A DNA stretch of 64,000 nt from Diphasiastrum complanatum (lineage: Eukaryota > Streptophyta > Lycopodiopsida > Lycopodiales > Lycopodiaceae): contig CM055111.1 in NCBI GenBank assembly GCA_029204225.1, positions 17,159,019 to 17,223,018 of the forward strand. Direction: 5' to 3'. Shown here piece by piece: positions 19,345-30,030 of the stretch. The notes under the pieces are model-generated. The model was not told the origin of the DNA and did no database searches. It saw only the letters and a program-made list of their open reading frames with translations. The translations under genes were made by a program, and so were the position numbers. Positions within the stretch are counted from its first letter, which is position 1, and every line of letters starts with the position of its first letter.

Positions 19345-20190
19345 ATGATGGCCAGGACCAAATCCACCGCCCGTGCCATCACCACTATACATCCATCCCA
19401 TTCTCGTGTTCCCCCTGGTATTGACTGTAGGTGTGGCAGGAAGCAGGTCTGGCTAAGGGAAACTAGAAAACTCCAGAGATCAACTGAATTGTTGATCCCT
19501 AGAGCTCCTTTCGGCCAATCTGTATGGAATGTCACTCTATCACTTGGCCTGGATGTTTGTTTTGTCGTGACAGCCATGCAGGCCTTGTAGGGTGCTGTAG
19601 ACGATTTTCTGTCCTAGTTTTTTCAAGATACTTGTGTTTTGGCAGTGCATGGTAAGCGTGTCACCATCATGCCAAAGGATTTCATCATTCTCAAAAGGCT
19701 TCGGGACAGATATTCTGGTCTACATGTTGATAATCCCAGCACCTCTAGAGACCTGCCTCTGGATAGAACCAACGTGCCTACTACCTCTAGGAGGAAGAGA
19801 AGCAAGCTGTCCCCAAGAAGGCTGGATCTCGAAGGCCAGCTGCCTCTCTTCCTCCTAGATGTATCCCGGCCAAGAGACCCTGTGTCTTTCTGAGCTCTGA
19901 GTCAGATGTTGCACGAGCTACTTTGCGGAGTAGTAACGAGGAGCTGAGCGACAAACTCAGCAATGCCATTACCAACAAGGAGAGTGCCCAAGCAAATCAA
20001 AGCAGCTTCAGGACCTTGTTGCCTAGCTATAGAATTCTATAGACTCTACTGAGGAAAGGCAACCAAATCTATAAGAAACAAGCCGAAGAGACAATTCTAT
20101 GGCGGATAAGTGCCAAAGTCACATTGGGAGCTTGTGTATCTCATGGGAGATACAAGATCGACCCAACAACTTGGAAAGGTATTTAAGAAA
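19345..20190 (+). pseudogene. Histone H3-like gene with long C-terminal extension
   Basis: The start is ATGATG at 19345. From the second Met the protein reads ARTKSTAR, close to the H3 tail ARTKQTAR with Lys4 kept. A divergent linker replaces the rest of the tail. The histone fold follows: LRETRKLQRSTELLIPRAPF (alpha-N and alpha-1), a divergent alpha-2 ending TAMQAL, then FFQDTCVLAVHGKRVTIMPKD, whose last nine residues match the H3 loop 2/alpha-3 entry. TAG codons at 19588-19590 and 19615-19617 interrupt alpha-2, the first at the position of a conserved Gln (CAG to TAG). After the fold the reading continues with a basic Ser/Arg/Lys tail. A one-base frame change near 19815 leads to KKAGSRRPAASLPPR and a coiled-coil-like segment with another TAG near 20041. 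Ordinary H3 ends soon after the fold, so the extension is unusual. STELLIP resembles CENH3-type variants more than canonical H3. Confidence 0.7.
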
Positions 20191-20229
20191 AATTATCCAG
20201 ACCTTCCAACTGCAATATTTGCAACCCTA

Positions 20230-20400
20230 GATGGTTTCATATGAGAAATTGAAAGAAGAACTGGAAGAGGCTAAGTTTCAATCAAGCCAAATCCAGAATT
20301 TTGAAGATAAAGAACATGTCCAGCGCCAAGACCAGTCTACTCAGATGGATGAGCCAGCTAAAGATACATCAGAGAAGGCCATCTAGACAAATATTGTTTT
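20230..20400 (+). other. Coiled-coil coding-like segment after the H3-like gene
   Basis: Reads MVSYEKLKEELEEAKFQ followed by Gln/Glu/Asp-rich sequence to a stop, in another frame. It may be a further exon of the H3-like gene, since GTATTT at about 20180 could serve as a weak donor. Uncertain. Confidence 0.35.
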
Positions 20401-21774
20401 TAAGCAAATCCAGAAAGATTTAAGATCCAATTTCCTACTCTATCACAGGTTAACCTGAACTCTATATCTGCTTCTGTGTAGTCAATCCCCTCTAGACACA
20501 ACCAAAGTTATAAGAGCCTGCCATATTCATAAAAAATAATAAGATGATGGGTGTCCAGCAATGTTTGTATGGAGTTCCGAGTAAGGCAGTGATGTTGAAT
20601 CTCAACAAAGAGCAGTTTTCTCCTTCAATCCATTTATAATCTATCAAACTTGTTTACACGCTGTACAAAATTGTGCCGAGCCGAATCATAGCCCTACTTA
20701 GCTCTAACTTTAAGATTTTAACAAAACGAGATTAAGAATAATGCACGAGAATAACAGAGAAAATGTCACAAGAGGTTATCCATTGCTTTCATTCCCAGCA
20801 AGACGTGTTCGCGCCAACTAATTGAGTCTTTTTGTGAAGCATACACCTTTTTAGCTTCAAATCTTATGCTACATTTATGCTTTTCTACTACAGGTAAGTT
20901 TTGTACAAGCATGGTTATTTTAAAGTATTTATATTGTTATGGTATGATGATTTTTTTTGGGGTGGAGAGGAGTTTTGCAATGCTCTTCCACCTAGGCATA
21001 AACAAAGGCCCTTCCCTACTGTCAAATAAGCGAGAAGTGTTTTGTTTATTTTAAAATTTCAAAAAATTGTAGTGACAATCTGCACAAATTTTTGTATGAA
21101 AGGGTATGTGCAAAAAAAGTTGTGATATTGTGAACATTGTTATTTCAAAAAATTGCCTTCGATATGGACTCAATAATCTCTTTGTTAATCAAAACTCTAA
21201 TTTCATAATAGGTAGGAAATTGTGGAGAATTTGGGTTACATTTGCAAGTGTGTGTCCTTGGAGAGAGAGACTTCCTTGGGCTTGGGACTTGACACTTTTC
21301 AAGTAAATGTGTGCGAGTTATGTGAGCTTATGATCTGCTAAATCACATATTTTAACAATCTCCAATTGTTGGATATTTTGTTTGTTGAAAATGAATTGCA
21401 CAGTTAGACTCATTTACAAATATATCTTTGTATTGATAATGTTGCATATTATAAAGATGTGAAATAGCATAAATATAACATCATTTGTAACCCTATTCTA
21501 CATTAGTAAGTTGCATTCAAACAACCCAATGAAGTTTGAAATTCTATTCATTAAGCTTGAATTCAAAAAGATGAGCAGACATAGTCGTTTGATTAACAAC
21601 CAACAACCTTAAGATGTCAAGACCTTGACATCACATAGAACAACTCTTGTTAACTTAGTATTGGTTGGTAAATAAACATCTCTTCATTCACATGGAAGCC
21701 TTCTAATCTCAAGTAAACATAATATATTTGCTTACATTTGGTGTATTTTTGTTTTTGTTTTTGATGATTTTCTA
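20401..21774. other. No recognised gene
   Basis: AT-rich sequence with only short ORFs and no family signature on either strand. It separates the H3-like gene from the copia field. Confidence 0.5.
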
Positions 21775-22012
21775 TTAATCCATGCATTTGCAAGAGGGCT
21801 CTTTTGAAATCATAATATTGTATGTCATCCAAGTTGCATCACTATCAAAACTTTCAATGACATAAAAATCGGACAAACTTGATTTTTGTCTCATCTTGTT
21901 TCGATTACGACCATTACCAACTTGTTGTTTTGATATGTGTGGACTTGGATTAGGTACAATTGCAATGTTGTCATTAGGATCCAAGGAAGCCTCTGGCTCA
22001 TTCTAACATAAT
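21775..22012 (-). pseudogene. Possible copia pol linker fragment
   Basis: The minus strand reads a Pro/Asn-rich linker, then NKMRQKSSLSDFYVIESF and KEPSCKCMD. This layout loosely resembles the linker between copia integrase and reverse transcriptase (basic patch, SDFYV, EPxxYKEAM). Weak evidence. Confidence 0.3.
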
Positions 22013-22287
22013 GTTTCACTTAGAATTTGCTTCAAACAGGAACAAAGATCATGCTACATAGTAACACAAACAGAAAACACTCTCCACACCAAGCTCACAT
22101 AGCAACTGTATTTCTCAAAATGAAAATACACTATACATATAGTTCATCACTCAAGCAACCCATGCATGACCCAGGTTGTCGTTGACAGGACGCGTGTCCC
22201 ATCGCCTCGTGGCGAGGCCAACTGATCCTTATCTACTGATAGGACCCATAGTACAGTAACACAGTGATTCTACTTTAATTCTAACTG

Positions 22288-22295
22288 TCTCCCTT
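22288..22295 (-). other. Polypurine tract and LTR start of a copia element
   Basis: AAGGGAGA on the minus strand is followed by CAGTTAGAATTAAAG, close to the common copia LTR start TGTTAGAAT. It lies about 55 bases after the truncated reverse transcriptase start at 22351, so most of pol was deleted internally. The far end of the LTR was not found. Confidence 0.5.
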
Positions 22296-22350
22296 AAAGT
22301 AGAGTCTACTTTCTATACAGTCATATACATAGCTTTAAAGTCAACAAACT

Positions 22351-25055
22351 TTAAGTACATAGAGTATTCCACTTACATACTGGCACAAAGGTCTCCTCAT
22401 AGTCGATCCCTTTACTTTGTGCATACCCTTTGATCACCAATCTTGCTTTGTGCTTTGCTATACTTCCATCTGCATGGTACTTAGTCCTATATACCCATTT
22501 ACAACCAATGGGTTTCTTGTCAACTGGTGGTTCCACTAAGTCCCATGTGTTATGCTTAGCAATTGACTCCATTCCCTCTCCCATGTCCTTGACCCAATTG
22601 TCATGATCCTTCTCTTCACCATAAGTTGAAGGTTCTTTGCTTTGAATAATGCTAGATAAGAGAGCATAATTTGCTTCATACCTTTCAGGTTGTGTCTTCT
22701 CTCTTGTTGATCTTTGTAGCTCTCCCTGGCTAGATGATCCCGGAAAGTCATCCATGTCACGGTTCTCCAACAATCTCTCAAACCACTTAGGGAGCTTTCT
22801 GTCAGGTGATCGGCTTCCTGGTGAAAATGTATCCCACGGTATATCTTTCTCCTTGCATTTGTCACTTGCAACTTCAATCCTTCTTGCACTAAAGGGTTTG
22901 TCCCTACCTCTCCAACCTGTGTCTTGAGGTTGAGTAGTAGTATCTTGAGGTGTATCCTTGTGTCCATCCCTAGAAAAGTCAATAAATGGATCATCATCAC
23001 TAGGAAAGTCAATAAATGGATCATCATCAGGAGGTATCCTCACTATACCATCTTTCCCACTGGATGTGTCTCTCTTCTCAGCATCCTCGTCTTCATACAT
23101 CTTAGATTCATCAAAGATGACATCACGACTGACATGTATTTTGTTCTCCACTGGATCAAAACATCTATACCCCTTCACACGATTATCATATCCTAGGAAT
23201 ATACACTTGACAGCTTTCACATCAAGCTTACGTCTCCCTTTCTTAGGAATGTGTACAAAGGCCTTACATCCAAAGATTCGCAAGTGGTCTACCTTTGGCT
23301 TCTTCTTCATGAATGCCTCCTCAGGTGTTATCTTTGGTATGGCAATGGTAGGACTTCTATTTTGAAGATAGACCGTGGTACTACATGCTTCTGACCAAAA
23401 ATATTATGGTAGTTTCATCTCAGCTAGCATAGATGTAGCACTTTCCACAATCGTACAATTCTTGCGCCCAGCTACACCATTGAGTGTAGGAGTATGAGCT
23501 TGCATAAATTGTCTTTTGATTCCACATTTATCACAAAGATCATTGAAGTCATTAGACTTATACTCACCTCCACTATCTGATCTTAGAACTTTGATCTTCC
23601 TACCTGTCTGATTTTCGACCAATGCTTTGAAGCTCTTGAAATTGTCAAATGCATCCAATTTCTTCTTCAAGAAGTAAATCCACATCTTACGTGACATATC
23701 ATCAATAAAGGTCATGAAATAGAAGTCTTCATAGGCCCACATAAATCTGTGTGGATCAAATCCAAGATGTTCTTTGCTCTAGCAACACCACCTTTATTGA
23801 ACTTCTCTCGATGCTGCTTCCCATACACACATGATTCACACATCGACTTCAAGTGGTCTTCTATCATAGGCAATCATCTCACCATTTCCAATTTCCTCAT
23901 CAAACTGAGGCTTTCTAAGTTTTGATTAGTAATAACACCAACTGAAAGTAAATTTTTCTTCAAACTTGGTACGTAAAGTACCTCCCTGATCATCCTGCTT
24001 TTGTCATCAAGTAGTTGGATTGAAACGGTGCCTATCACCTTGATCTTGCACACATCACCATTTGCTTGTGAAATGGATGTTCCATTATCCAACACTTTCA
24101 AGCTACTGAACCAATCATTGTTACCTGTCATGTGTCTTGTGACTCCTGAGTCAATGTACCACGCTTGATCATCTTGATTAGATGACAATACTGATATGAA
24201 GATGCTAGAGTCTTCAATCTCACCCTCATCGACAATGCTAGCTTGCTTTGGTTTTCCCTTGTCTGATTCTGCCAGGAATTTCCGACATTCACTCTTCCAA
24301 TGGCCCTTTTTACCGCAATGGAAGCACTTTCCCTTCTTCTTGGTCTTGCTAGAAGAACTCTCATCCTCCTGAGTCTTGGCCAATTGCTGCTTAGAATTCT
24401 TCTTGCCCTTGCCCTTGCCTTATTTTTGGCGTGTCGCAATTGCCTGATCATCAGTGTTTTGAAATCTAGCTTTCACCATTTCTCGTCATTGCTCTTCCTA
24501 CATCAAGATTCTTATGAGCTCGTCAAAGGTTGGCAATCTTTCTCGTGATGTTATTCCACTCACAAACATCTGATAGGGTTCTACAATGCCACACAATGCA
24601 TTATGCACCAGTTCCACATCACATATGTGCTCACCAATAGAGTGCAATTCATCCCTCATTGTCTTGATTCTGGTCATGTACGTCTAAATGTGCTCTCCTT
24701 GCTCCATGCGGGCACTATTCAATTTTGACTTCAGAAACATGATTCTTGATGGATTTGACAATTTGAACTGCTCCTTTAGCACATCCCATGCCTGTCTAGG
24801 TGTAACAACATCACAAATGTGAGTAATGATGTGATTCTTCACTGACAAGTTAATGAAGGTCAAAGCTTTCCTCACCTTGTTATTGAACACTTTGATTTCA
24901 GTTTCATTTGGCGGTCTTCTCTCATCACAAGTGACGACATCCCACACATCCCTCTCCATCAATATGTTTTTCATTTTGAATTTCCACACTACATAGTTGA
25001 AAATCCCGTCCAATTTGCTACTTTCACTCAAAATGGACTCTCCCATGTTTGCCAT
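22351..25055 (-). pseudogene. Ty1/copia gag-pol with internal deletion
   Basis: Gag starts MANMGESILSESSKLDG at 25055 and reaches about 24684, and a broken stretch to 24450 follows. The ORF at 24383-23874 has the zinc knuckle CFHCGKKGHWKSEC and protease signature AWYIDSGVTRHMT, then PSLKKNLLSVG. Integrase follows in 23742-23404 (LRSDSGGEYKSNDF) and 23310-22351 (HLRIFGCKAFVHIP, VSRDVIFDES). The last frame ends at the start of reverse transcriptase (GCKWVYRTKYHADGS, KGYAQSKGIDYEETFVPV). Breaks near 24450, 23870 and 23400 (TAA in a YYG context) inactivate it. The remaining reverse transcriptase and RNase H are missing. No tRNA-Met primer site was seen above 25055. Confidence 0.92.
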
Positions 25056-26079
25056 CGCAAAACTGCTTGAAACTTCAACCGTAGGCTAAAAGCTGTATGT
25101 CGAGGCGCTAAAAGCTATATGCCGAGGGCAACTGCAATGTCAGAAATTGAATATAATGACCTGCTATTTTCTCCTTATCAGGCCACTTACTGGTTTTTTG
25201 CCAAATTGAAAGCCAAATCGGCGTCGCCTTCCGAAATGCACTTTGTTGCCAACTCCCAACTACGTGCCCAATGGAATGGTGAAATCACTTTTGGTGCACT
25301 CCGAACACTTTCTCCGCTGCAATCACTCTGTTTTGCAGTACCGTACTTGCAGGTACAGTCCGGGTGCCCTTTGTTTGGAGGTTATAGCCTTTCGTTTGAG
25401 TCAAATAGGCTTAAGGACTAGAAAATAAGGGTTTTTCTAGTTTTTGAACTATTTTTTCAGCTTGAAGAAACTTCAACCTTCAAGAAAATTCGGACCCAAC
25501 TCCAGTTTCAAAGTTACTTTTTATTTTTTCAATGTTCCTTTTGTCGTAAAATTTTTTTTACCTACACCTTTCGAGCGGAAGGTGCATGTAATAAGGTAAA
25601 ATTTGGTGCATGTAAAAAGATTTTGCCATAATTATGCTCCCACAAATTCTGTCGTGGAGGCAACACCATTCTCTTTATTAAAAAGTTAAAATTGAGATTA
25701 AGACAAAAAAAAAGAAGAGGTTTCACATAATCCACTACACTTTTTTTATTTAGATTGGAGTTTTCGCATTGATAGATTGGTAAAAGAAGGGCCTTTCCCT
25801 TTCATTTTTATTTTGAGTTCTGAACATTTGGGCCCGTAGAATAGAATTTGTAAATAGTTCACCAAGTTTACACATGAAGTACAAGGCCCTTACATCTCAA
25901 CAATATAGCAACCAAGGTTTGAGTATTTGTGGACTTGACCACAATAAACAACTATATCCAACTCACACCACTATGAACTTTCTTTTTTAGCAAGAAAAAA
26001 ATTGGATGTTTAGTAGCCCGTTGGAAGAGCCCGTGCTTGTGAAAGAAGTCAAGTTGCTTACCTTTTTCATCATAAGTGA
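25056..26079. other. No recognised gene; possible 5' LTR of the copia element
   Basis: Contains a direct repeat AGCTGTATGTCGAGG / AGCTATATGCCGAGG at about 25090-25130 just upstream of gag, and CT(A/T)CACCTTTCGAGCGGAAGGTGC at about 25562 with a short inverted repeat. LTR ends were not identified. Confidence 0.4.
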
Positions 26080-26410
26080 GTCTCAAAGTTTGTTGCCTTT
26101 GCCTTGATGTCCTCCTTGGCTTTTAATTTGCAGTAGGCTCTTCAATATCAACATCCAAAGTATCATCAAGAATGTTAGATCCAACATGCACACCACCACT
26201 TGAAGACACTTTTGGAAAGTTTCCCTCATAAAAAATGACATCTCTTCCAATGACCACGTTCTTAGTTGAAGGAATCAAATTTTTGTAAGCCTTGCTCAAC
26301 TCACTTTAACCAACAAAAATACCGTTTCTTGAAGATGGATCCTCCTTTGTCCTATCATCAAGAGTGATATTGATATAGCAAATGCATCCAAAAGTTTTAC
26401 GAACCTGAAC
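26080..26410 (-). pseudogene. Ty1/copia integrase C-terminal fragment
   Basis: The minus strand reads RKTFGCICYINITLDDRT, then NGIFVG, a stop, SELSKAYKN and VVIGRDVIFYEGNFPK. This is the region after the copia integrase core (FG...F(V/L)GYS...AYR...V..SRDV.F.E). No other domains of this element adjoin it. Confidence 0.8.
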
Positions 26411-27401
26411 GCAATAAGAAGATAGATTGATTCAGTATGAAAATGAAACATATGTAAATGAGTACAACAAGTGTGGATTGAAGCTGTGTACTCTGAGCTA
26501 TCTCTGAGTGACTTTCGAATTTCAAAAGTATTGGTGCAAGCAACATATGGCATTCTTCCTCCTCGTTTCTAAATTCTACATAACGATATGCAAAATTTGC
26601 ACATATGGGACTCAATTGTTCCTGATAGAAGACTGTCTTGAACTTAATACTTTCTCAGGACAACCTAGTTTCCCCAATTAGAATATTCGACTAGAATATA
26701 TTGTATAAGATGGTACATTGATAATTTGTCTCCATGTCATTACAACAACTATCAGGAACAACATGAAGACGATACGAGAATTGTCCGAGTGCCAAAATCA
26801 GGAGGCCAACATTGATACTACTTATGCTAATGAGAAAATCTCCCAATGCATTTCAAAAATCGATGATTACCCCACATTGCAAGCAGAAAGATTCTTAGAT
26901 GCCCTTGAAATGAAATTGACTTTTGAGCTCGTACAGAAATTGCCAAAGCGCAAGACTTAAATTCTTCAAAAAACTTTTGAGGTGGTAGGAATTGATCCCA
27001 AACTTCCTTAGGATCAAATTTTGTGCTGCTCCCACATCATTAGAGGAGTTCTAAATCCAAAAAAGACCCTTTGTAAAGTTTATTTTTATATTTTTTCTTG
27101 AATTTTTCTTACAAATGGACCAATCAAAACACTCAAATTTGAAATCTACGTAATGTAACTTTTTGAGTCCACATTTTGATTCCATACTAAAAATGGCATA
27201 ACTTTTTAGTAGTAAGTCCAAATTTAGCAAAGTTTGGTGCACTTGATCATTTGCCATTGATTACATTTGAATTTGTTTCATGGAATCTAATTAATCTAGG
27301 TTGAGTTCAAGTTCTATTAAGGTTAAAAACAGATCTTGAAAGTACACCAAGAAGGAAGAAAGAAATTAAGTCATTTTTTTTGTCCAAAAATAGCCGAAAT
27401 T
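26411..27401. other. No recognised gene
   Basis: An 80-codon plus ORF at 26718-26960 (rich in Glu, Gln, Thr) has no family features. The stretch may include the LTR of the plus-strand copia element that starts at 27769, but no ends were found. Confidence 0.4.
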
Positions 27402-27746
27402 GGCAAGATTTGATTATAAGTAGATTTCACATCATCTTATCTTCATTCCAACTTTGTGAGAGAGTGCTAGAACTCAGATTATAAGTCCATTTGTTGGATT
27501 AGAAATCTAATTTGAGTGAAACACTACAAGAAAGAGACCTTTGTGAGTTTCTAGAGACAATCAAATCCATTTCTTGGCAAGATTTGTTTGAAAGTAGTTT
27601 TCATTTCATCTTATCTTCATTCCAGCTTTGTGAGGAGTGATAGAACTATGATTATGAGTCCATTTTTTGGATTAGAAATCAAATTTGAGTGAAACACTGC
27701 AAGTGTGAGACCTTTGTGAGTTTCAAGTCAATCAAATCAATTTCTT
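27402..27746. repeat. Tandem duplication in the leader of a copia element
   Basis: Two diverged units of about 174 bases start GGCAAGATTTG at 27402 and 27576. They share CATCTTATCTTCATTCCA, TTTGAGTGAAACACT and GAGACCTTTGTGAGTTTC. They end just before the gag start at 27769. Confidence 0.9.
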
Positions 27747-27768
27747 GTTTGTAGAAGTCACTAGTAAG

Positions 27769-29307
27769 ATGGGATCTACTGGAGCATACCTTCTAGAAGC
27801 TAGTGAGAGATTGAATTCTACAAATTATGCTATTTGGAAGGTTAGGATGGAGTCACTCTTGGTGCTCCAAGACCTTTATGAGTCTTGATTGAAGATGAAG
27901 ATGAACCTCTAGGTGCACATGTGTTAGCTAGATACAAGGAGAGATCTAGGCTTGCACTTCACTGTGTGAAGATGAATGTGAGCAATGATTTGTTGAGGGA
28001 AGTATCGTCATGTAAAAGTTCTAAAGAGGCTTGGGAGTCTTTAGAATCAATCTATGAATCTACAACACTTCTAGAGTTCTTATGCTTAGAAATCAGATTT
28101 TGCAAAGCATGAGGAGAAGCAAGGAGACTGCACAGGATTATGTGCTTAGAATCATGTCTCTAAATAGGGAGTTGGCTTCCATTGGAGAGAAGATTCATGA
28201 TGGAGAGCTCGTAAAAAATTTTCTTAATGGTCTAGGAGATGACTTTGCAAATTTGGTCCAAGTTTTGCCATCCAAGACACTTTGCCAACTATAGAAAAAC
28301 TTCATAGTGTATTAGTGGCTGAAGAGTGTAGGATGCAAGGCAAGAATGAGTTCATTGTCTTTGTAGGATGGAGATGAGAAAGCCAATTTCTCATTCAAGA
28401 GCAAAAAGAAGACCAATGGAAAGAAGAAGCATCCCAGGGAGGCCAAAGAAGAGGATGATGTATCAAGCTCAAAGGACAAGTCAAAGCAAAAATGCTTCTT
28501 TTGTGGAAAGAAGGGGCATTATGCATCCGAATGCTACAAGAAGCTAAGAACAAAAAAAGAGGAGGGCAAACAAGAGAACCTTGCATATGAAGAGGATGGA
28601 GATGAGGAGATCTCATCTTTGATGGCATCTACATCCACTCCAACAAGCAAAAGCAACTCAAAGGACCTTGGTAGATTGATAGTGGGGCTAGCTCCCACAT
28701 GACTTTCCAAAAGGACACATTCTCAACCTTACACTCTTTCAATGTGCTAATAAATTTGTTTCTTTAGCAAATGATCAAGAATGTAAGATAGATGGTATTG
28801 GTATCATCTCATTAAGTCTAGGATCTAGAAAAAGGATGGATCTAGACAATGTCCTTTTTGTACCATCAATTACCAAGAGCTTGCTTAGTGTTGGACAACT
28901 AATAGATGATGTTTTAGATGTCCACTTCAAGCATGGAGTTTGTTCCATCATGAAGAATTTGTTTGTTTAAGTTGGATGCTAAAATTGCTATGGCAAAAGT
29001 GAAAATCATTCATTCAAATGTACACTCTTTTTCTCATGTATCAAGTAGTGATGATAAGATGCATGAAACATTATTAGATGTTTATACAAGAGATGCTTGG
29101 ATCCATCTAGTATCTTGTGTGAATGAAAGTGAGATCAACAACCTTGGTGTCAATGATCTTGCAAGGATTGAGGAGGAGCAACGAAGTGATGGAGATCTTG
29201 AGGATCCACCTCAAAGGTCAAGTGCTCCAAGAAGATCCACAAAGGCAAGGGCCGAGCCTTCAAGGCTCACTTATCTTGGCAAAGGTAATCAAGGGAAAGA
29301 TTCTTAG
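27769..29307 (+). pseudogene. Ty1/copia gag-protease remnant with fused pol linker
   Basis: Gag begins MGSTGAYLLEASERLN and NYAIWKVRMESLL, stops at 27885, and continues in other frames (27885-28112, 28082-28294: VLRIMSLNRELASIGEKI, ELVKNFLNGLG). The zinc knuckle CFFCGKKGHYASEC lies near 28494-28535 and the protease signature DSGASSHMTF near 28678. After a degenerate stretch, 28963-29307 reads INNLGVNDLARIEEEQ and RRSTKARAEPSRL, the linker normally found after integrase. The integrase core has been deleted, and reverse transcriptase is absent. Confidence 0.88.
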
Positions 29308-29337
29308 CCATTCACTTTCGACACTTTTCTTACTTCA

Positions 29338-30030
29338 ATGCTTGATGAACCATTTTGCTATGAGATCTATATGAGGCATACCGAGGTATGCTATGAGAAC
29401 TACATGAGGCAACTTGGGGGCTTCATCAAGAAGGAAGTTGAAGATAAGATGTGTAATGACTCATTTGAGAACAAGTTTTTATGTCTTAGTGATCTAAAAA
29501 TTGTTATGGACCAATTAAGAGTAAATTGGTTGTTTGATCAAATGAGTGCTCTCATATTTAGGAAGAGCAACAATGAGTTAATCACTCATTGTTTTGAAAC
29601 ATGTGTTTTTTCTTTTGGAGAGGCAAATTGTAAGCTTCTTATGAGAATAAGTGAAACATCCTTGAAGGACACTTATATCCATAAGCAAGTATGTAGCCTC
29701 ATGAAGTTCAAGATCACTTGTAATTACAAGATTAGGAAAATCATGCATACTTTTGATGGTTTGTGGACTAGTCATTTTAGCATGATAAATCTTGGTAATA
29801 GTGGCAAGTACATGTTTTGTGATCTTGATCAATGTGACTTTCACAAGACATGGAGACATCAGATTTCCTTCAAAGAGAAGCATCAAGATCAAGGAAGAGA
29901 AAGTTTCAAGTTCATGCATCTTCACTCAACATGGAATAAATCAAGTGCAAAGGTGCAAGGAAGAATCAAGCCTCTTCAATTCATCTTGGAGGAGATCAAG
30001 ATCAAAGAAGCTCTATCTCGGATATGGTGA
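29338..30030 (+). CDS. Intact 230-codon ORF downstream of copia remnant, unknown
   Basis: An uninterrupted ORF starts MLDEPFCYEIYMRHTEV. It is rich in Cys, Lys, Phe and His, with EVCYENYMRQL and CDLDQCDFHKTWRHQ segments but no known motif. It follows the copia linker on the same strand by about 30 bases and precedes sequence that may be an LTR. Additional 3' ORFs occur in some plant LTR elements, so this may be one. It may also be chance or the remains of a captured gene. No TATA or intron is evident. Confidence 0.4.
   Translation: MLDEPFCYEIYMRHTEVCYENYMRQLGGFIKKEVEDKMCNDSFENKFLCLSDLKIVMDQLRVNWLFDQMSALIFRKSNNELITHCFETCVFSFGEANCKLLMRISETSLKDTYIHKQVCSLMKFKITCNYKIRKIMHTFDGLWTSHFSMINLGNSGKYMFCDLDQCDFHKTWRHQISFKEKHQDQGRESFKFMHLHSTWNKSSAKVQGRIKPLQFILEEIKIKEALSRIW

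Noticed and set aside
19134..19577. 147-codon minus-strand ORF opposite the H3-like gene
   Set aside because: It is antisense to a frame with clear H3 residues and shows no motif of its own.
25119..25421. 100-codon plus-strand ORF upstream of the copia gag
   Set aside because: No motif, and it probably lies in the LTR or leader of the minus-strand element.
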